Positions 51,829-61,083 are shown, numbered from the stretch's first letter. The stretch is 64,000 nucleotides of DNA from JAVBWO01 sp036677375 (GCA_036677375.1 JAVBWO010000018.1:1-64000), one strand, 5' to 3'. The notes: generated by a model from the letters alone, not told the origin. A program made the numbers and translations.

Positions 51829-53304
51829 ATGCGTATTAACAACAACATCACCGCACTGAACACCTTAAGACAGTACAGCACCAACACCAGTAACACCAAC
51901 AAGTCTATGGAAAAACTCTCTTCCGGTCTCCGCATCAACCGCGCCGGCGACGACGCCGCCGGCCTGGCAATTTCTGAAAAGATGCGCGCCCAGATCCGCG
52001 GCATCGACATGGCCTCCAAAAACAGTCAGGACGCCATCTCCCTCGTGCAGACCGCTGAAGGCGCTTTGACCGAGACCCACTCTATTTTACAAAGAATGAA
52101 CGAGCTGGCAGTGCAGTCCTCTTCCGACACCAACGACACCACCGTTGACCGCGCCGCATTACAGCAAGAGTTTGAACAGCTGAAATCGGAAATCAACGAC
52201 ATTGCCAGCCAAACCAAGTTTAACGGCAAAGCCTTGCTGGACGGCACCTTTGGCGGGAATACCGCCGCAGCCACCGGTCTTAGCGCAGATCTTTCCGTGA
52301 CGGCGGGCGCAACGGCCAGCGCGGGTACTATCAACATTGCCACTGTGGCCGACTGGGATGCCGGCACCGCTACGGCTGGAACTGGCAGTACAACTAATGC
52401 TACAACCATGACGAATCTTACTAGTTTAGCCGCGGCGGGTACCGTTGCTGACGGCGCCGCCTTTAACGGCACCTACTACATAAAAGCCACAGGTGATGCT
52501 CTTGGCACCATGGAATTTACCCTTGTGGATTCTGTCAGCGGTGACACGGTTGCTACCTCTTCCACCACCTCAGCTGCGGCAGACAGTGACAATACCATTG
52601 ACTTTGGCGATTATGGTAATGTTACCTTCCACCTTGCGGATATCGGTACCGTCGATAATGTTAAAGCAGCCTTTACCGGCGCTACCGGTGGCGCCAGCTA
52701 TACTATCGCAGGCGGCGAGGATGCTGAGGCTACCGCCACCATCGGCGACCAAGCGGTTACGCAGGGCGACACCTCCATCACGCTTGACACGGGTGTTACC
52801 ATGAACATTTCCAACCTGACCGATGCCGACTGGGCCAGCCAGGATGCTTTGAACACCGCTTTATTCGGCAGCGTTGACGGTTCCGCCACGGTCACCGTGA
52901 CCGAAGGTCAGTCCCTGACCATTCAGACCGGCTCCAGCCAGGGCGAGACGCTGTCCATCAGCATCAGCGCCATGAACTGCCAGACTTTGGGATTGACCGA
53001 TTCGGTGCAGATTGATTCTCTTGAAGAAGCGGAAAGCGCCATCAGTACCATCGAATCCGCCATCAATACGGTTTCCAGCCAGCGCGCCGGCCTCGGCGCC
53101 TATCAGAACCGGCTGGAGCATAAGATCAACAATCTGAGCACTTCCTCCGAAAACCTGTCCGCTGCCGAAAGCCGGATCCGCGACGTCGACATGGCGGAAG
53201 AAATGGTGGAATACACCAAGAACAATATCCTGCTCCAGGCCGCGCAATCCATGCTGGCGCAAGCCAATGCGCAACCTCAGGGCGTTTTACAATTGCTGCA
53301 ATAA
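51829..53304 (+). CDS. fliC: Flagellin
   Basis: A 491-residue filament protein. The conserved N-terminal D0/D1 part (MRINNNITALNTLRQYS, then KLSSGLRINRAGDDAAGLAI) covers about residues 1-140. The C-terminal part (about 400-491) ends with AQANAQPQGVLQLLQ. The centre is variable, rich in Ala, Thr, Gly and Asp, and is the surface-exposed region. ATG at 51829 has aaggagg 7 bases upstream. GC content and codon use are more biased to C/G-ending codons than in neighbours, as expected of a highly expressed gene. Confidence 0.97.
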   Translation: MRINNNITALNTLRQYSTNTSNTNKSMEKLSSGLRINRAGDDAAGLAISEKMRAQIRGIDMASKNSQDAISLVQTAEGALTETHSILQRMNELAVQSSSDTNDTTVDRAALQQEFEQLKSEINDIASQTKFNGKALLDGTFGGNTAAATGLSADLSVTAGATASAGTINIATVADWDAGTATAGTGSTTNATTMTNLTSLAAAGTVADGAAFNGTYYIKATGDALGTMEFTLVDSVSGDTVATSSTTSAAADSDNTIDFGDYGNVTFHLADIGTVDNVKAAFTGATGGASYTIAGGEDAEATATIGDQAVTQGDTSITLDTGVTMNISNLTDADWASQDALNTALFGSVDGSATVTVTEGQSLTIQTGSSQGETLSISISAMNCQTLGLTDSVQIDSLEEAESAISTIESAINTVSSQRAGLGAYQNRLEHKINNLSTSSENLSAAESRIRDVDMAEEMVEYTKNNILLQAAQSMLAQANAQPQGVLQLLQ

Positions 53305-53342
53305 AAAAGCGGCTTGACGGTTCCCGTAATATGATGTGTAAG

Positions 53343-53382
53343 ATTGATGCCGGAGGGTTCTTGCGAACCCTTCGGCATCAAT
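53343..53382 (+). terminator. 18-bp hairpin after flagellin
   Basis: attgatgccggagggttc pairs with gaacccttcggcatcaat (one G-U pair) around TTGC. No U-run follows; the next bases are gaaacaattc. It may still terminate or protect the flagellin mRNA 3' end. Confidence 0.6.
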
Positions 53383-53385
53383 GAA

Positions 53386-53433
53386 ACAATTCAACAATTC
53401 AACAATTCAATAATTTCATAATTTCATAATTTC
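53386..53433 (+). repeat. 8-bp tandem repeats after flagellin
   Basis: Three copies of acaattca are followed directly by three copies of ataatttc. The two units are related to each other. Confidence 0.75.
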
Positions 53434-53622
53434 AATAGTTAAGGCAGGAAAAAGATGGAATAAAAGAATCATGCTAACAGGCGTACAGGGAATCCGGTCT
53501 ATAGGAACGCAATGATAAAGGAACGTGACCAATAACGAGTGGGTTCTATTTATTAATTTACTCCGGTGTTTTCCGGCAATTACCGGGATCGACCGGGGTA
53601 ATACGGAATAAGAGTGACATCC

Positions 53623-54690
53623 ATGAGAATGATACCAATTTCATCCTTGAAGCCCGGAATGATCGTGGGCAAGGATCTATATGACAATCATAATTCTTTG
53701 TTATTGTCCAAGGGGCATGCTCTGTCCGAAAAAGAGATCCGCCGGATCAATAATTTTTATCATGCCATTTATATTACAGATAACTATTTTGATCAAGTGG
53801 AAATCCCGGACAATATCGAAGATGTCAGCGGTGTTTTGCGGAACAATGCTGTAGCGGCAGCCAGAGAAATGTTCCTTCTGGTCAACTCCAAAAAAGCTCC
53901 CAATAAAAAGATTCTTCATAATGCCAAATTGGTTGTAGACGATATTGTCAATGAAATCGTCTTGAATAAAAATGTCACTTATACCATGACCGACTTGAAA
54001 TTATTCGATGATTATACTTATTACCACTCGGTCAACGTCACCATCATCGCCGTTATTTTAGGATTCTCTTTGCGGCTCAATAAAGTCAGTCTTTATAAGC
54101 TGGGCCTGGGGGCTTTGATGCATGATATCGGCAAAATATTTATACCTAAAAATATTCTGGAAAAACAGGACAAGCTGACGCCGGAAGAATTTGAGGTCAT
54201 CAAAAGTCATAGCGCCAAAGGGTTTGAATATCTCAAGGATATTTCCGATGTGCCTTCCGATTCGAATTTGGCGGTGCTGAGCCATCATGAAAAATACGGC
54301 GGCTATGGTTATCCGCAAGGCATCCGGGGCAATGATATTCCGCTCTTTGGCAGGATCCTGATGATTGCCGATGTGTTTGACGCTCTGGTCTCCGACAGGC
54401 CTTACCGGAAAGCCTTGCTGCCATCTGAAGCCATTGAATATATCGTAGGCGGCAGCGGAGAGCTTTTTGATCCTAAAATTGTCAATGTCTTTATGGAAAA
54501 AATATCTCCTTATCCGGTGGGCACTTATGTCATGTTAAGCAATGGGCAGAAAGCAGTCGTGGTGGAAAACCGGCCAAAGTTTGGCTTGCGGCCAAAAGTC
54601 AGAGTGATCGACACGGTGGGAATCCCTCAATATTATGATTTAAGCAGGGAATTTTTTGATATCACCGTTACGGGCGTGACTTATTTTTGA
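53623..54690 (+). CDS. HD-GYP domain protein, probable c-di-GMP phosphodiesterase
   Basis: A 355-residue protein. An N-terminal DUF3391-like segment (MIPISSLKPGMIVGKDLY, about 1-60) precedes an HD-GYP domain (about 115-300). The metal/catalytic motif HDIGK is at 167-171, HHE at about 221 and the GYGYP motif at about 227-231, all intact. A small C-terminal domain follows (about 305-355). HD-GYP enzymes hydrolyse c-di-GMP; next to flagellin and in a region with four c-di-GMP riboswitches this probably lowers c-di-GMP to favour motility. ATG at 53623 is preferred over GTG at 53614; the site (aagagtga) is weak. Confidence 0.88.
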   Translation: MRMIPISSLKPGMIVGKDLYDNHNSLLLSKGHALSEKEIRRINNFYHAIYITDNYFDQVEIPDNIEDVSGVLRNNAVAAAREMFLLVNSKKAPNKKILHNAKLVVDDIVNEIVLNKNVTYTMTDLKLFDDYTYYHSVNVTIIAVILGFSLRLNKVSLYKLGLGALMHDIGKIFIPKNILEKQDKLTPEEFEVIKSHSAKGFEYLKDISDVPSDSNLAVLSHHEKYGGYGYPQGIRGNDIPLFGRILMIADVFDALVSDRPYRKALLPSEAIEYIVGGSGELFDPKIVNVFMEKISPYPVGTYVMLSNGQKAVVVENRPKFGLRPKVRVIDTVGIPQYYDLSREFFDITVTGVTYF

Positions 54691-54736
54691 TGATGCGAAA
54701 CCTGATAAACCAATCTGCTGTGAAGAGGTGTTTTGA

Positions 54737-55105
54737 TTGATCAAGGTATTAATCGTGGATGATGCGGCTTTTATGAGAATGGCCATACGAAAAGTGTTGG
54801 AAAAAAACAACTTTGAAGTTGTGGGCGAAGCGGAAAATGGCGAAGTAGGCGTTGAGAAATATATCCAATGCAAACCGGATGTGGTTACAATGGATATCAC
54901 GATGCCTGAAATGTCAGGGATCGAGGCCTTAAAGCAGATCAAAAAGTATGATGCTTCAGCCAAGGTCGTCATGGTATCGGCCATGGGGCAAGAAGGGCTG
55001 GTGCGGGAAGCTATTTTAAGCGGCGCCAAATCTTTTATTGTAAAGCCCTATAAAGAAGATCATATTGTACAAACGTTAAACAGCATTGCCACAGAAGGAC
55101 ACTAG
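54737..55105 (+). CDS. cheY: Chemotaxis response regulator CheY
   Basis: A 122-residue single-domain receiver. Acidic pocket D8-D9, phospho-acceptor D53 (VVTMDITMPEMSG) and K103 (VKPYK) are present. It would bind the N-terminal LSQ motif of FliM when phosphorylated. The start is TTG with gaagaggtg. Its stop codon TAG lies inside the left repeat of a palindromic element. Confidence 0.93.
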   Translation: MIKVLIVDDAAFMRMAIRKVLEKNNFEVVGEAENGEVGVEKYIQCKPDVVTMDITMPEMSGIEALKQIKKYDASAKVVMVSAMGQEGLVREAILSGAKSFIVKPYKEDHIVQTLNSIATEGH

Positions 55106-55265
55106 TATGCTGTAACACCGAATCTTTGTGCGCATCGGCGGTCTGTTTTGTGCAATACTGCGTTGTTTTCAGTCAGAATACATAAAGGATTCTTCAATCC
55201 TCCGCCTTGTCCTGCGCAAAACATTCTGCCGCTATATTATAATTTTAGATGTTACAGTGTACTAG
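55102..55265. mobile_element. MITE-like palindromic element between cheY and cheA
   Basis: Terminal inverted repeats of 18 bases: CTAGTATGCTGTAACACC (55102-55119) and the reverse complement of 55248-55265, CTAGTACACTGTAACATC, 15 of 18 matching. Inside, GCGGTCTG..TTTTGTGCA is partly repeated in inverted form (GCGGCAGAATGTTTTGCGCA on the opposite strand), with a central hairpin aggatt/aatcct. No coding capacity. CTAG lies at both ends. It is non-autonomous; a matching transposase is not in the window. Confidence 0.6.
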
Positions 55266-55375
55266 GGGGTGGGTAGATCCCTATGAGAGAATGATTTTAG
55301 AAGATATGAGCCCTTATCGGCAAGGGGCCTAAACCCCTTGGCCAAAAAGCAAGATGGTTTTTATCAGGAACTAGT

Positions 55376-57475
55376 ATGAAGGAAGTGATGGATTTGCCGG
55401 TGGATCAATCTATGGAAGGCTTGCTGGATCTATTTCTCTTTGAGACCTCGCAGAACCTTGAGCAACTGGAGAAGATTATTTTAGATTATGAGAAAGTCAG
55501 TGGGTTTACTGACGAATCGATTAACGAGATCTTCCGCATCATGCACACCATTAAAGGTTCCGCCGCTATGATGATGTTTAGCGACATTTCCTCCGTTGCG
55601 CATCGAGTGGAAGATCTGTTTTATTTTATTCGGGAGCAGGGCGCCGGCTATAGCGATTATAGCGGTGTGCCGGATTTGATTTTAGAAAGCCTGGATTTCA
55701 TAGGAGAGAGGCTGGAAAGAATCAAAGAGGGCGATACTGAGGATGGCGACTGCGCAGGGATCGAGTGGAAGATATCAGATTATTTAACACAGCTGAGATC
55801 CGGCTGCGAGCAGGCTTCGCCCAGCAATGACAAGACCAATGGCGTAGAGGAGATCCCGCTTACAAAACCTGCGGGTGAAGAATGTCTTGCGGATATGGAT
55901 GAAGGGGATCAGGGTACAAGCCAAGCCTATCAGGCTCATGTGTTTTTTGAGGAAGGCTGCCAAATGGAAAGTATCCGGGCCTTTGACTTGGTGAACCGGC
56001 TTGGCGATTATGCGTCTCAGGTTCATTGCATTCCCGAAGATATTATGGAAAATGAAAACAGCGCCGCCTTGATTCGAGAAAAAGGGTTTGATATTTATTT
56101 TAAAACAGATAAAAGTTATGATGCAGTACATCAATTTTTTGATAACGCTATGTTCTTGCGGGAAGTGTCTCTTAAAGCGTTAAACGAAGAAGATTTTCCC
56201 AAGCAGAAAGCGGCAAATTCCGAAGAAGCCCTCCCTAATAAGCCAAAAAACACCGGATTGCCGGAGACCATGTCTTCCGTCAACGAAATGCATAATCAAC
56301 CGGTTGCAACCATTATTAACGTTAATGTGTCGAAGCTGGACAAACTGATGGATCTGGTGGGCGAAATGGTGATCTCAGAAGCCATGGTGGTGCAAAATCC
56401 CGATTTAAGGGATCTGGAGCTGGAAAATTTCAAGAAAGCCGCCCGGCAGCTTCATAAAATCACCACCGAATTGCAGGATACCGTAATGTCCATACGGATG
56501 GTTCCTTTGGCCGATATCTTTCAGAAAATGCACCGTATTGTCCGGGATATGAACAAGAAGCTGAACAAAGATGTGAAGCTGGAAATCATTGGCGAGGAAA
56601 CAGAAGTTGATAAGAATATTATCAAGCATCTTTCCGACCCTTTGATGCATTTGGTAAGAAACGCAGTGGATCATGGTATCGAAGAGGCGGAGATTAGGGA
56701 AGCAAAAGGCAAACCAAGCAAGGGAACGGTTACTCTGGAAGCTAAAAACGCCGGGAACGACGTTCTTGTCATTGTGAAAGATGACGGCGGGGGCCTGGAA
56801 AAAAACAAGATCCTGGCGCGGGCAAGAAAAAACGGCATCTTAAAGCAAAATGCGTCGGATATGAGCGATAAAGATATCTTTAATCTCATCTTCCTGCCCG
56901 GGTTTTCCACCAATGACAATATCACCGAATACTCTGGGCGGGGCGTTGGTATGGATGTTGTGGCCAGAAACATTGAGGAGGTAGGAGGTTCGGTATCTGT
57001 CGACAGCGGGGAAGGCAACGGCACCGCTATTACCATCAAGATACCTTTGACCCTGGCAATTATTGACGGCATGAATATCCGAGTGGGCGATTCCCGTTAT
57101 ACCATGCCTACCATCAGTATCAAAGAATCGTTTCGTCCCAAAAAGGAAGATATTATTACCGACCTTGACGGCAATGAAATGGTCATGGTATGGGGACAAT
57201 GCTACTCCATTTTCCGCCTGCATGAATATTTTGATGCAAAATCCGCCGTCACTGATCTTACGGAAGGCATCTTTATCATGGTGGAACAGGATGGTAAAAC
57301 AGGTTGTCTTTTTGCGGACGAGCTTTTGGGACAACAGCAAGTGGTTGTCAAGGCGTTGCCTGGCTATATTAAAAATACTTATAAGATTCATGGCGTCTCC
57401 GGCTGCACTTTGCTTGGCGACGGCAGCATCAGCCTGATTTTGGATATTGGTTGGTTTGTAGGTTCCAAACAGTAA
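55376..57475 (+). CDS. cheA: Chemotaxis histidine kinase CheA
   Basis: A 699-residue kinase. HPt domain with the phosphorylated histidine in MHTIKGSAAMM (H57). A P2-like CheY-binding region (about 180-285; VFFEEGCQMESIRAF). Dimerisation helices (about 315-385). ATPase core with N box HLVRNAVDHGIE (about 424-435), G1 box DDGGGL (about 469) and G2 box GRGVGMDVV. A CheW-like C-terminal domain (about 565-699). The ATG lies after atcagga. Confidence 0.95.
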   Translation: MKEVMDLPVDQSMEGLLDLFLFETSQNLEQLEKIILDYEKVSGFTDESINEIFRIMHTIKGSAAMMMFSDISSVAHRVEDLFYFIREQGAGYSDYSGVPDLILESLDFIGERLERIKEGDTEDGDCAGIEWKISDYLTQLRSGCEQASPSNDKTNGVEEIPLTKPAGEECLADMDEGDQGTSQAYQAHVFFEEGCQMESIRAFDLVNRLGDYASQVHCIPEDIMENENSAALIREKGFDIYFKTDKSYDAVHQFFDNAMFLREVSLKALNEEDFPKQKAANSEEALPNKPKNTGLPETMSSVNEMHNQPVATIINVNVSKLDKLMDLVGEMVISEAMVVQNPDLRDLELENFKKAARQLHKITTELQDTVMSIRMVPLADIFQKMHRIVRDMNKKLNKDVKLEIIGEETEVDKNIIKHLSDPLMHLVRNAVDHGIEEAEIREAKGKPSKGTVTLEAKNAGNDVLVIVKDDGGGLEKNKILARARKNGILKQNASDMSDKDIFNLIFLPGFSTNDNITEYSGRGVGMDVVARNIEEVGGSVSVDSGEGNGTAITIKIPLTLAIIDGMNIRVGDSRYTMPTISIKESFRPKKEDIITDLDGNEMVMVWGQCYSIFRLHEYFDAKSAVTDLTEGIFIMVEQDGKTGCLFADELLGQQQVVVKALPGYIKNTYKIHGVSGCTLLGDGSISLILDIGWFVGSKQ

Positions 57476-57599
57476 AATCTTTCTTTGTCAATTAAAACGG
57501 GAACGAATTTTGAAAGTTTTCATTTTGTATACTACTTTTTTACCTGGCTTTAACCGGTTCTTATACCTCCGGCAAGCAAATGGAAAGGAGCGATCTTGT

Positions 57600-58109
57600 T
57601 TGACCAGATTAGTTGAAACAGAAGTCCCGGAATATCAAGAAGATACTCAAAAAGGCCGCTTTCTCACTTTTCCCTTGGGTGGGGAATCTTATGGTATCGA
57701 AATCCGGTATGTGACAGAAATCATTGGCATGCAGCCTATAACAGCGGTACCGGAATTACCGGATTACATCCGGGGGATTATCAATTTAAGGGGTAAAATC
57801 ATCCCGGTCATGGATGCCAGGCTGCGGTTTCAAAAACCGTTTCAGGAATATGATGACAGAACCTGTGTCATCGTGATAGACGTAAAAGAAATGGATGGAA
57901 AGGATATTTCCATTGGCTTGATCGTTGACAGCGTGTCTGAAGTGATTACCATACCGGATGAAGATATCGTGCCTCCTCCCAGCATTCAAAAAGTTACCAA
58001 TCGATATATCAAAGGGATTGGAAAAACGGCAGACGAAGTAAAACTCCTGCTTGATTGTGAAAAATTGCTCAATGAAGAAGAAATAGCCGAGTTGACCAAT
58101 TTAGAGTAA
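57600..58109 (+). CDS. cheW: Chemotaxis coupling protein CheW
   Basis: A 169-residue adaptor between receptor and CheA. It has the CheW pattern FPLGGESYGIEIRYVTEIIG and YIRGIINLRGKIIPVMD. TTG at 57600 with aaggag 9 bases upstream is chosen; the longer upstream frame is not credible. The last 73 codons are duplicated just downstream. Confidence 0.92.
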   Translation: MTRLVETEVPEYQEDTQKGRFLTFPLGGESYGIEIRYVTEIIGMQPITAVPELPDYIRGIINLRGKIIPVMDARLRFQKPFQEYDDRTCVIVIDVKEMDGKDISIGLIVDSVSEVITIPDEDIVPPPSIQKVTNRYIKGIGKTADEVKLLLDCEKLLNEEEIAELTNLE

Positions 58110-58117
58110 GCGAAGAA

Positions 58118-58354
58118 TTGTGTGATGAAAAAGAAATGGATGGAAAGGATATTTCCATTGGCTTGATCGTTGATAGCGTATCCGAAGTGATTATCATACC
58201 GGATGGAGATATCGCGCCTCCTCCCAGCATTCAAAAAGTTACCAATCGATATATTAAGGGGATTGGCAGAACGGCAGACGAAGTAAAACTCCTGCTTGAT
58301 TGTAAAACATTGCTCAATGAAGAAGAAGAAGTAACAGAGTTAACCAATTTATAG
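58118..58354 (+). pseudogene. Partial tandem duplicate of cheW
   Basis: A 78-codon frame that repeats the last 73 or so codons of cheW at about 90 percent identity (KEMDGKDISIGLIVDSVSEV, KVTNRYIKGIG and DEVKLLLDC are shared). It lacks the N-terminal half of the CheW fold and has no convincing start or ribosome-binding site. It has an in-frame codon insertion near the end but no stop. It is probably a pseudogene from a recent tandem duplication; translation as a truncated competitor cannot be excluded. Confidence 0.8.
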
Positions 58355-58371
58355 TAAACGGAGGATGGCAT

Positions 58372-60105
58372 ATGAGATGGTATAATAATATGAAAATCGC
58401 AGCAAAACTTTTGATTGGCTTTATTTTAGTTGCTGTTATTTCAGGGGTTGTAGGGGTTGTCGGTATCGTCTACATCAAAGAGATGCAAGAGAGCGATAGA
58501 ATTCTTTATGAAAATATGACGGTGCCCATATCCGACGCCGGCAATATTGCCATATGTTTTCAGATGGCCCGTGTATATTCCCGGGATATGATCATGGAGC
58601 AGGACCCGGCGGTTATTAACGATTACTACAGTAAAATCAAAGATCTTGGTGATCAGATCACACAATATGCCGATGATATTGCCTCAAGAATCAGCAGCGA
58701 TGAAGAAAAAACAATCTATAATCAAATGGTTAATTCCAGGAAAGAATACCAAGAGAGCTTGGCAAATCTCTTAGAACTGTGTCTGGTCAATAATGATATG
58801 GACGCCATGACTTTATTGAGAGGCGCCATGGTTGACAGTGCTACTGCCGAGCAAGAAGCGATCGATAATTTAGTGCAGTTAGAAGTAGCCGCCGCGCAAA
58901 CGACATCTGATTCCAATCAGGCGGCTGCCAATACCGCAACTATGACAATGATCCTGATTGCCGCATTTGCTGTGGTTTTATCCATCGTACTTGGTATCCT
59001 TATCTCCAAGGTCATTAGCGGTTCTTTGAAAAAGGTAACCCAAACCGCCGAAATTATTTCCCATGGTGATTTTAACATCGATCTTGATGTCGACACCAAA
59101 GACGAGATTGGGCAACTGGCGGAAGCCTTTAGAAGAATGGCTTACTTCTTAAACGAGATGATGACCAGTATCAACGCGTCTTCCGAACAGGTGGCGGCGG
59201 GAGCGAAGCAGGTATCGGAATCCAGCATGCTGCTTTCGCAGGGTGCTACGGAGCAGGCAAGCTCTTTAGAAGAGTTAACTGCCTCTATTGAAGAGATCTC
59301 CTCTCAAACGAAATTAAATTCTGATAATGCCAATGAGGCGAATAAAATTTCCGGAGAGGCGAGAGACGATGCTGAAAAAGGCAATGTTCGCATGAAAGAA
59401 ATGCTTAAGGCTATGGATGAAATCAACGAATCTTCCGGCAATATATCGAAGATCATTAAAGTGATTGACGATATTGCATTCCAGACCAACCTTTTGGCCT
59501 TAAACGCGGCGGTGGAAGCTGCCAGAGCCGGACAGCATGGTAAAGGCTTCGCCGTGGTGGCGGAGGAAGTGCGAAACCTGGCTGCCAGATCGGCTAATGC
59601 TGCGAAAGAGACTACCGGTATGATCGAAGGTTCTATTAAAAAGGTTGACGACGGTACGAAGATTGCCAATCAAACCGCAGATGAACTCAATGAGATCGTA
59701 AAGGATATCGCCAAAGTTTCTTCCTTAATTAATAATATTGCTTTGGCTTCCAATGAGCAGTCTTCAGCCATTGAGCAGATCAATCAAGCCGTTATGCAAG
59801 TTTCCGCAGTGGTTCAAACCAACTCATCCACTGCCGAAGAAAGCGCGGCTGCCAGCGAAGAGCTTTCCGGCCAGGCTGAACTCTTAAAGCAGCAGGTAGC
59901 TAATGTTAAGCTTAGAAAAGACAATCGGTCCGGTTCCCGTAGGGAATATGACAATGATGGATTTGGTTCCTCCGCTAAAAGCACAGGCAAAAGACAGCGT
60001 AAGAAGATGAATGCCAGCGACAGCGCGTCTGAGGAAGAACAGGCAGAACCCATAAGGAAAACCAAGACGATTGAGTTAACAGATTCGGAATTCGGCAAGT
60101 ACTAG
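58372..60105 (+). CDS. Methyl-accepting chemotaxis protein
   Basis: A 577-residue transmembrane receptor. Membrane helix 1 (about 11-33), a four-helix-bundle sensor (35-188), membrane helix 2 (189-212), HAMP (213-268) and a signalling domain to about 540. The hairpin tip (DDIAFQTNLLALNAAVEAAR, about 365-384, then GHKGK-like HGKGFAVVAEEVRNLA) is conserved. The C-terminal tail is basic, then acidic; no CheR-tethering pentapeptide is seen. The signal sensed is unknown. The ATG has a cggaggatgg site. Confidence 0.93.
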   Translation: MRWYNNMKIAAKLLIGFILVAVISGVVGVVGIVYIKEMQESDRILYENMTVPISDAGNIAICFQMARVYSRDMIMEQDPAVINDYYSKIKDLGDQITQYADDIASRISSDEEKTIYNQMVNSRKEYQESLANLLELCLVNNDMDAMTLLRGAMVDSATAEQEAIDNLVQLEVAAAQTTSDSNQAAANTATMTMILIAAFAVVLSIVLGILISKVISGSLKKVTQTAEIISHGDFNIDLDVDTKDEIGQLAEAFRRMAYFLNEMMTSINASSEQVAAGAKQVSESSMLLSQGATEQASSLEELTASIEEISSQTKLNSDNANEANKISGEARDDAEKGNVRMKEMLKAMDEINESSGNISKIIKVIDDIAFQTNLLALNAAVEAARAGQHGKGFAVVAEEVRNLAARSANAAKETTGMIEGSIKKVDDGTKIANQTADELNEIVKDIAKVSSLINNIALASNEQSSAIEQINQAVMQVSAVVQTNSSTAEESAAASEELSGQAELLKQQVANVKLRKDNRSGSRREYDNDGFGSSAKSTGKRQRKKMNASDSASEEEQAEPIRKTKTIELTDSEFGKY

Positions 60106-60135
60106 AACCCTCTTTCATCACCGCCGGAACTTAAC

Positions 60136-60171
60136 ATCGTCAAAGAGAGCCTTTTGGCTCTCTTTGACGAT
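60136..60171 (+). terminator. 16-bp hairpin after the MCP gene
   Basis: atcgtcaaagagagcc pairs perfectly with ggctctctttgacgat around TTTT. The downstream sequence is A-rich, not T-rich, so termination may be partial and cheR may still be read from upstream. Confidence 0.65.
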
Positions 60172-60198
60172 AAAAGAGAGATATGATATGGTGATCAT

Positions 60199-61014
60199 AT
60201 GGTAACGATTACACAAAAAGAATTCCGGCAATTGTCGGATTATATCAAAGCGAATTATGGCATTTATTTAAAGGAAGAAAAGCAAGCTTTTGTGACCGGT
60301 AGGCTTCAGCGTGTCCTGGCGCAATCTGGTTTTGATAATTTTACCGATTATTATAAATATGTCATTTCGGATCAGACAGGAGCCGCAGTAACTACGCTCA
60401 TCAATAAAATAACCACAAACCATACCTACTTCATGCGGGAAGCCGATCACTTCTTTTATTTCCGTGATACGGTCTTGCCTTATTTGGCGGAAACTGTAAA
60501 AACCAGGGATCTGCGTATTTGGTGTGCCGCATCTTCAACAGGAGAAGAGCCTTATACCTTGGCGATGGTAATTGATGAGTTTTTTGGCCAAACCAAAGCT
60601 GCTTGGGATACCAAAATTTTGGCTACGGATATTTCCAGCCGCGTTTTGGATATCGCCCAAAAAGGAATCTATGATAGTGAATCCATTGCGTCGTTGCCGG
60701 CTTATTGGCGGATGAATTATTTAAGAAAAGCTGATGCACAAAACTATGCTATCGTTGATAAAATCAAAAATGAAGTGATCTTTCGGAAATTTAATTTGGT
60801 AGATAGTGTTTTCCCTTTTAAAAAGAAATTTCACGTGATTTTCTGCCGGAATGTAATGATCTATTTTGATCTTGAAACAAAGAATCGATTGGTGAATAGA
60901 ATGTACAACCTTATGGAATATGGCGGTTATCTTTTTATCGGGCATTCAGAATCTCTGATGAAAGGTTCCACTCCCTTTCAATATGTCAAACCTGCCATAT
61001 ACCGAAAGGAATAA
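60199..61014 (+). CDS. cheR: Chemotaxis methyltransferase CheR
   Basis: A 271-residue SAM-dependent enzyme that methylates receptor glutamates. N-terminal helical domain, then the SAM fold with RIWCAASSTGEEPYTLAM. Later motifs are ILATDISSRVLDIAQKG and FHVIFCRNVMIYFD. Position next to cheB is canonical. Confidence 0.95.
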   Translation: MVTITQKEFRQLSDYIKANYGIYLKEEKQAFVTGRLQRVLAQSGFDNFTDYYKYVISDQTGAAVTTLINKITTNHTYFMREADHFFYFRDTVLPYLAETVKTRDLRIWCAASSTGEEPYTLAMVIDEFFGQTKAAWDTKILATDISSRVLDIAQKGIYDSESIASLPAYWRMNYLRKADAQNYAIVDKIKNEVIFRKFNLVDSVFPFKKKFHVIFCRNVMIYFDLETKNRLVNRMYNLMEYGGYLFIGHSESLMKGSTPFQYVKPAIYRKE

Positions 61015-61083
61015 GGAAACGCAAGGTAAAATGGGACAATTCAATAAAAAGATTTCATGTCCATCAAACATAGGGGGAACATC

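Larger units (their letters stand above)
53305..53622. other. Intergenic region after flagellin
   Basis: It holds a long hairpin and an octamer repeat (both listed) and no gene. A promoter for the following HD-GYP gene is expected here, but I see no strong candidate. Confidence 0.5.
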
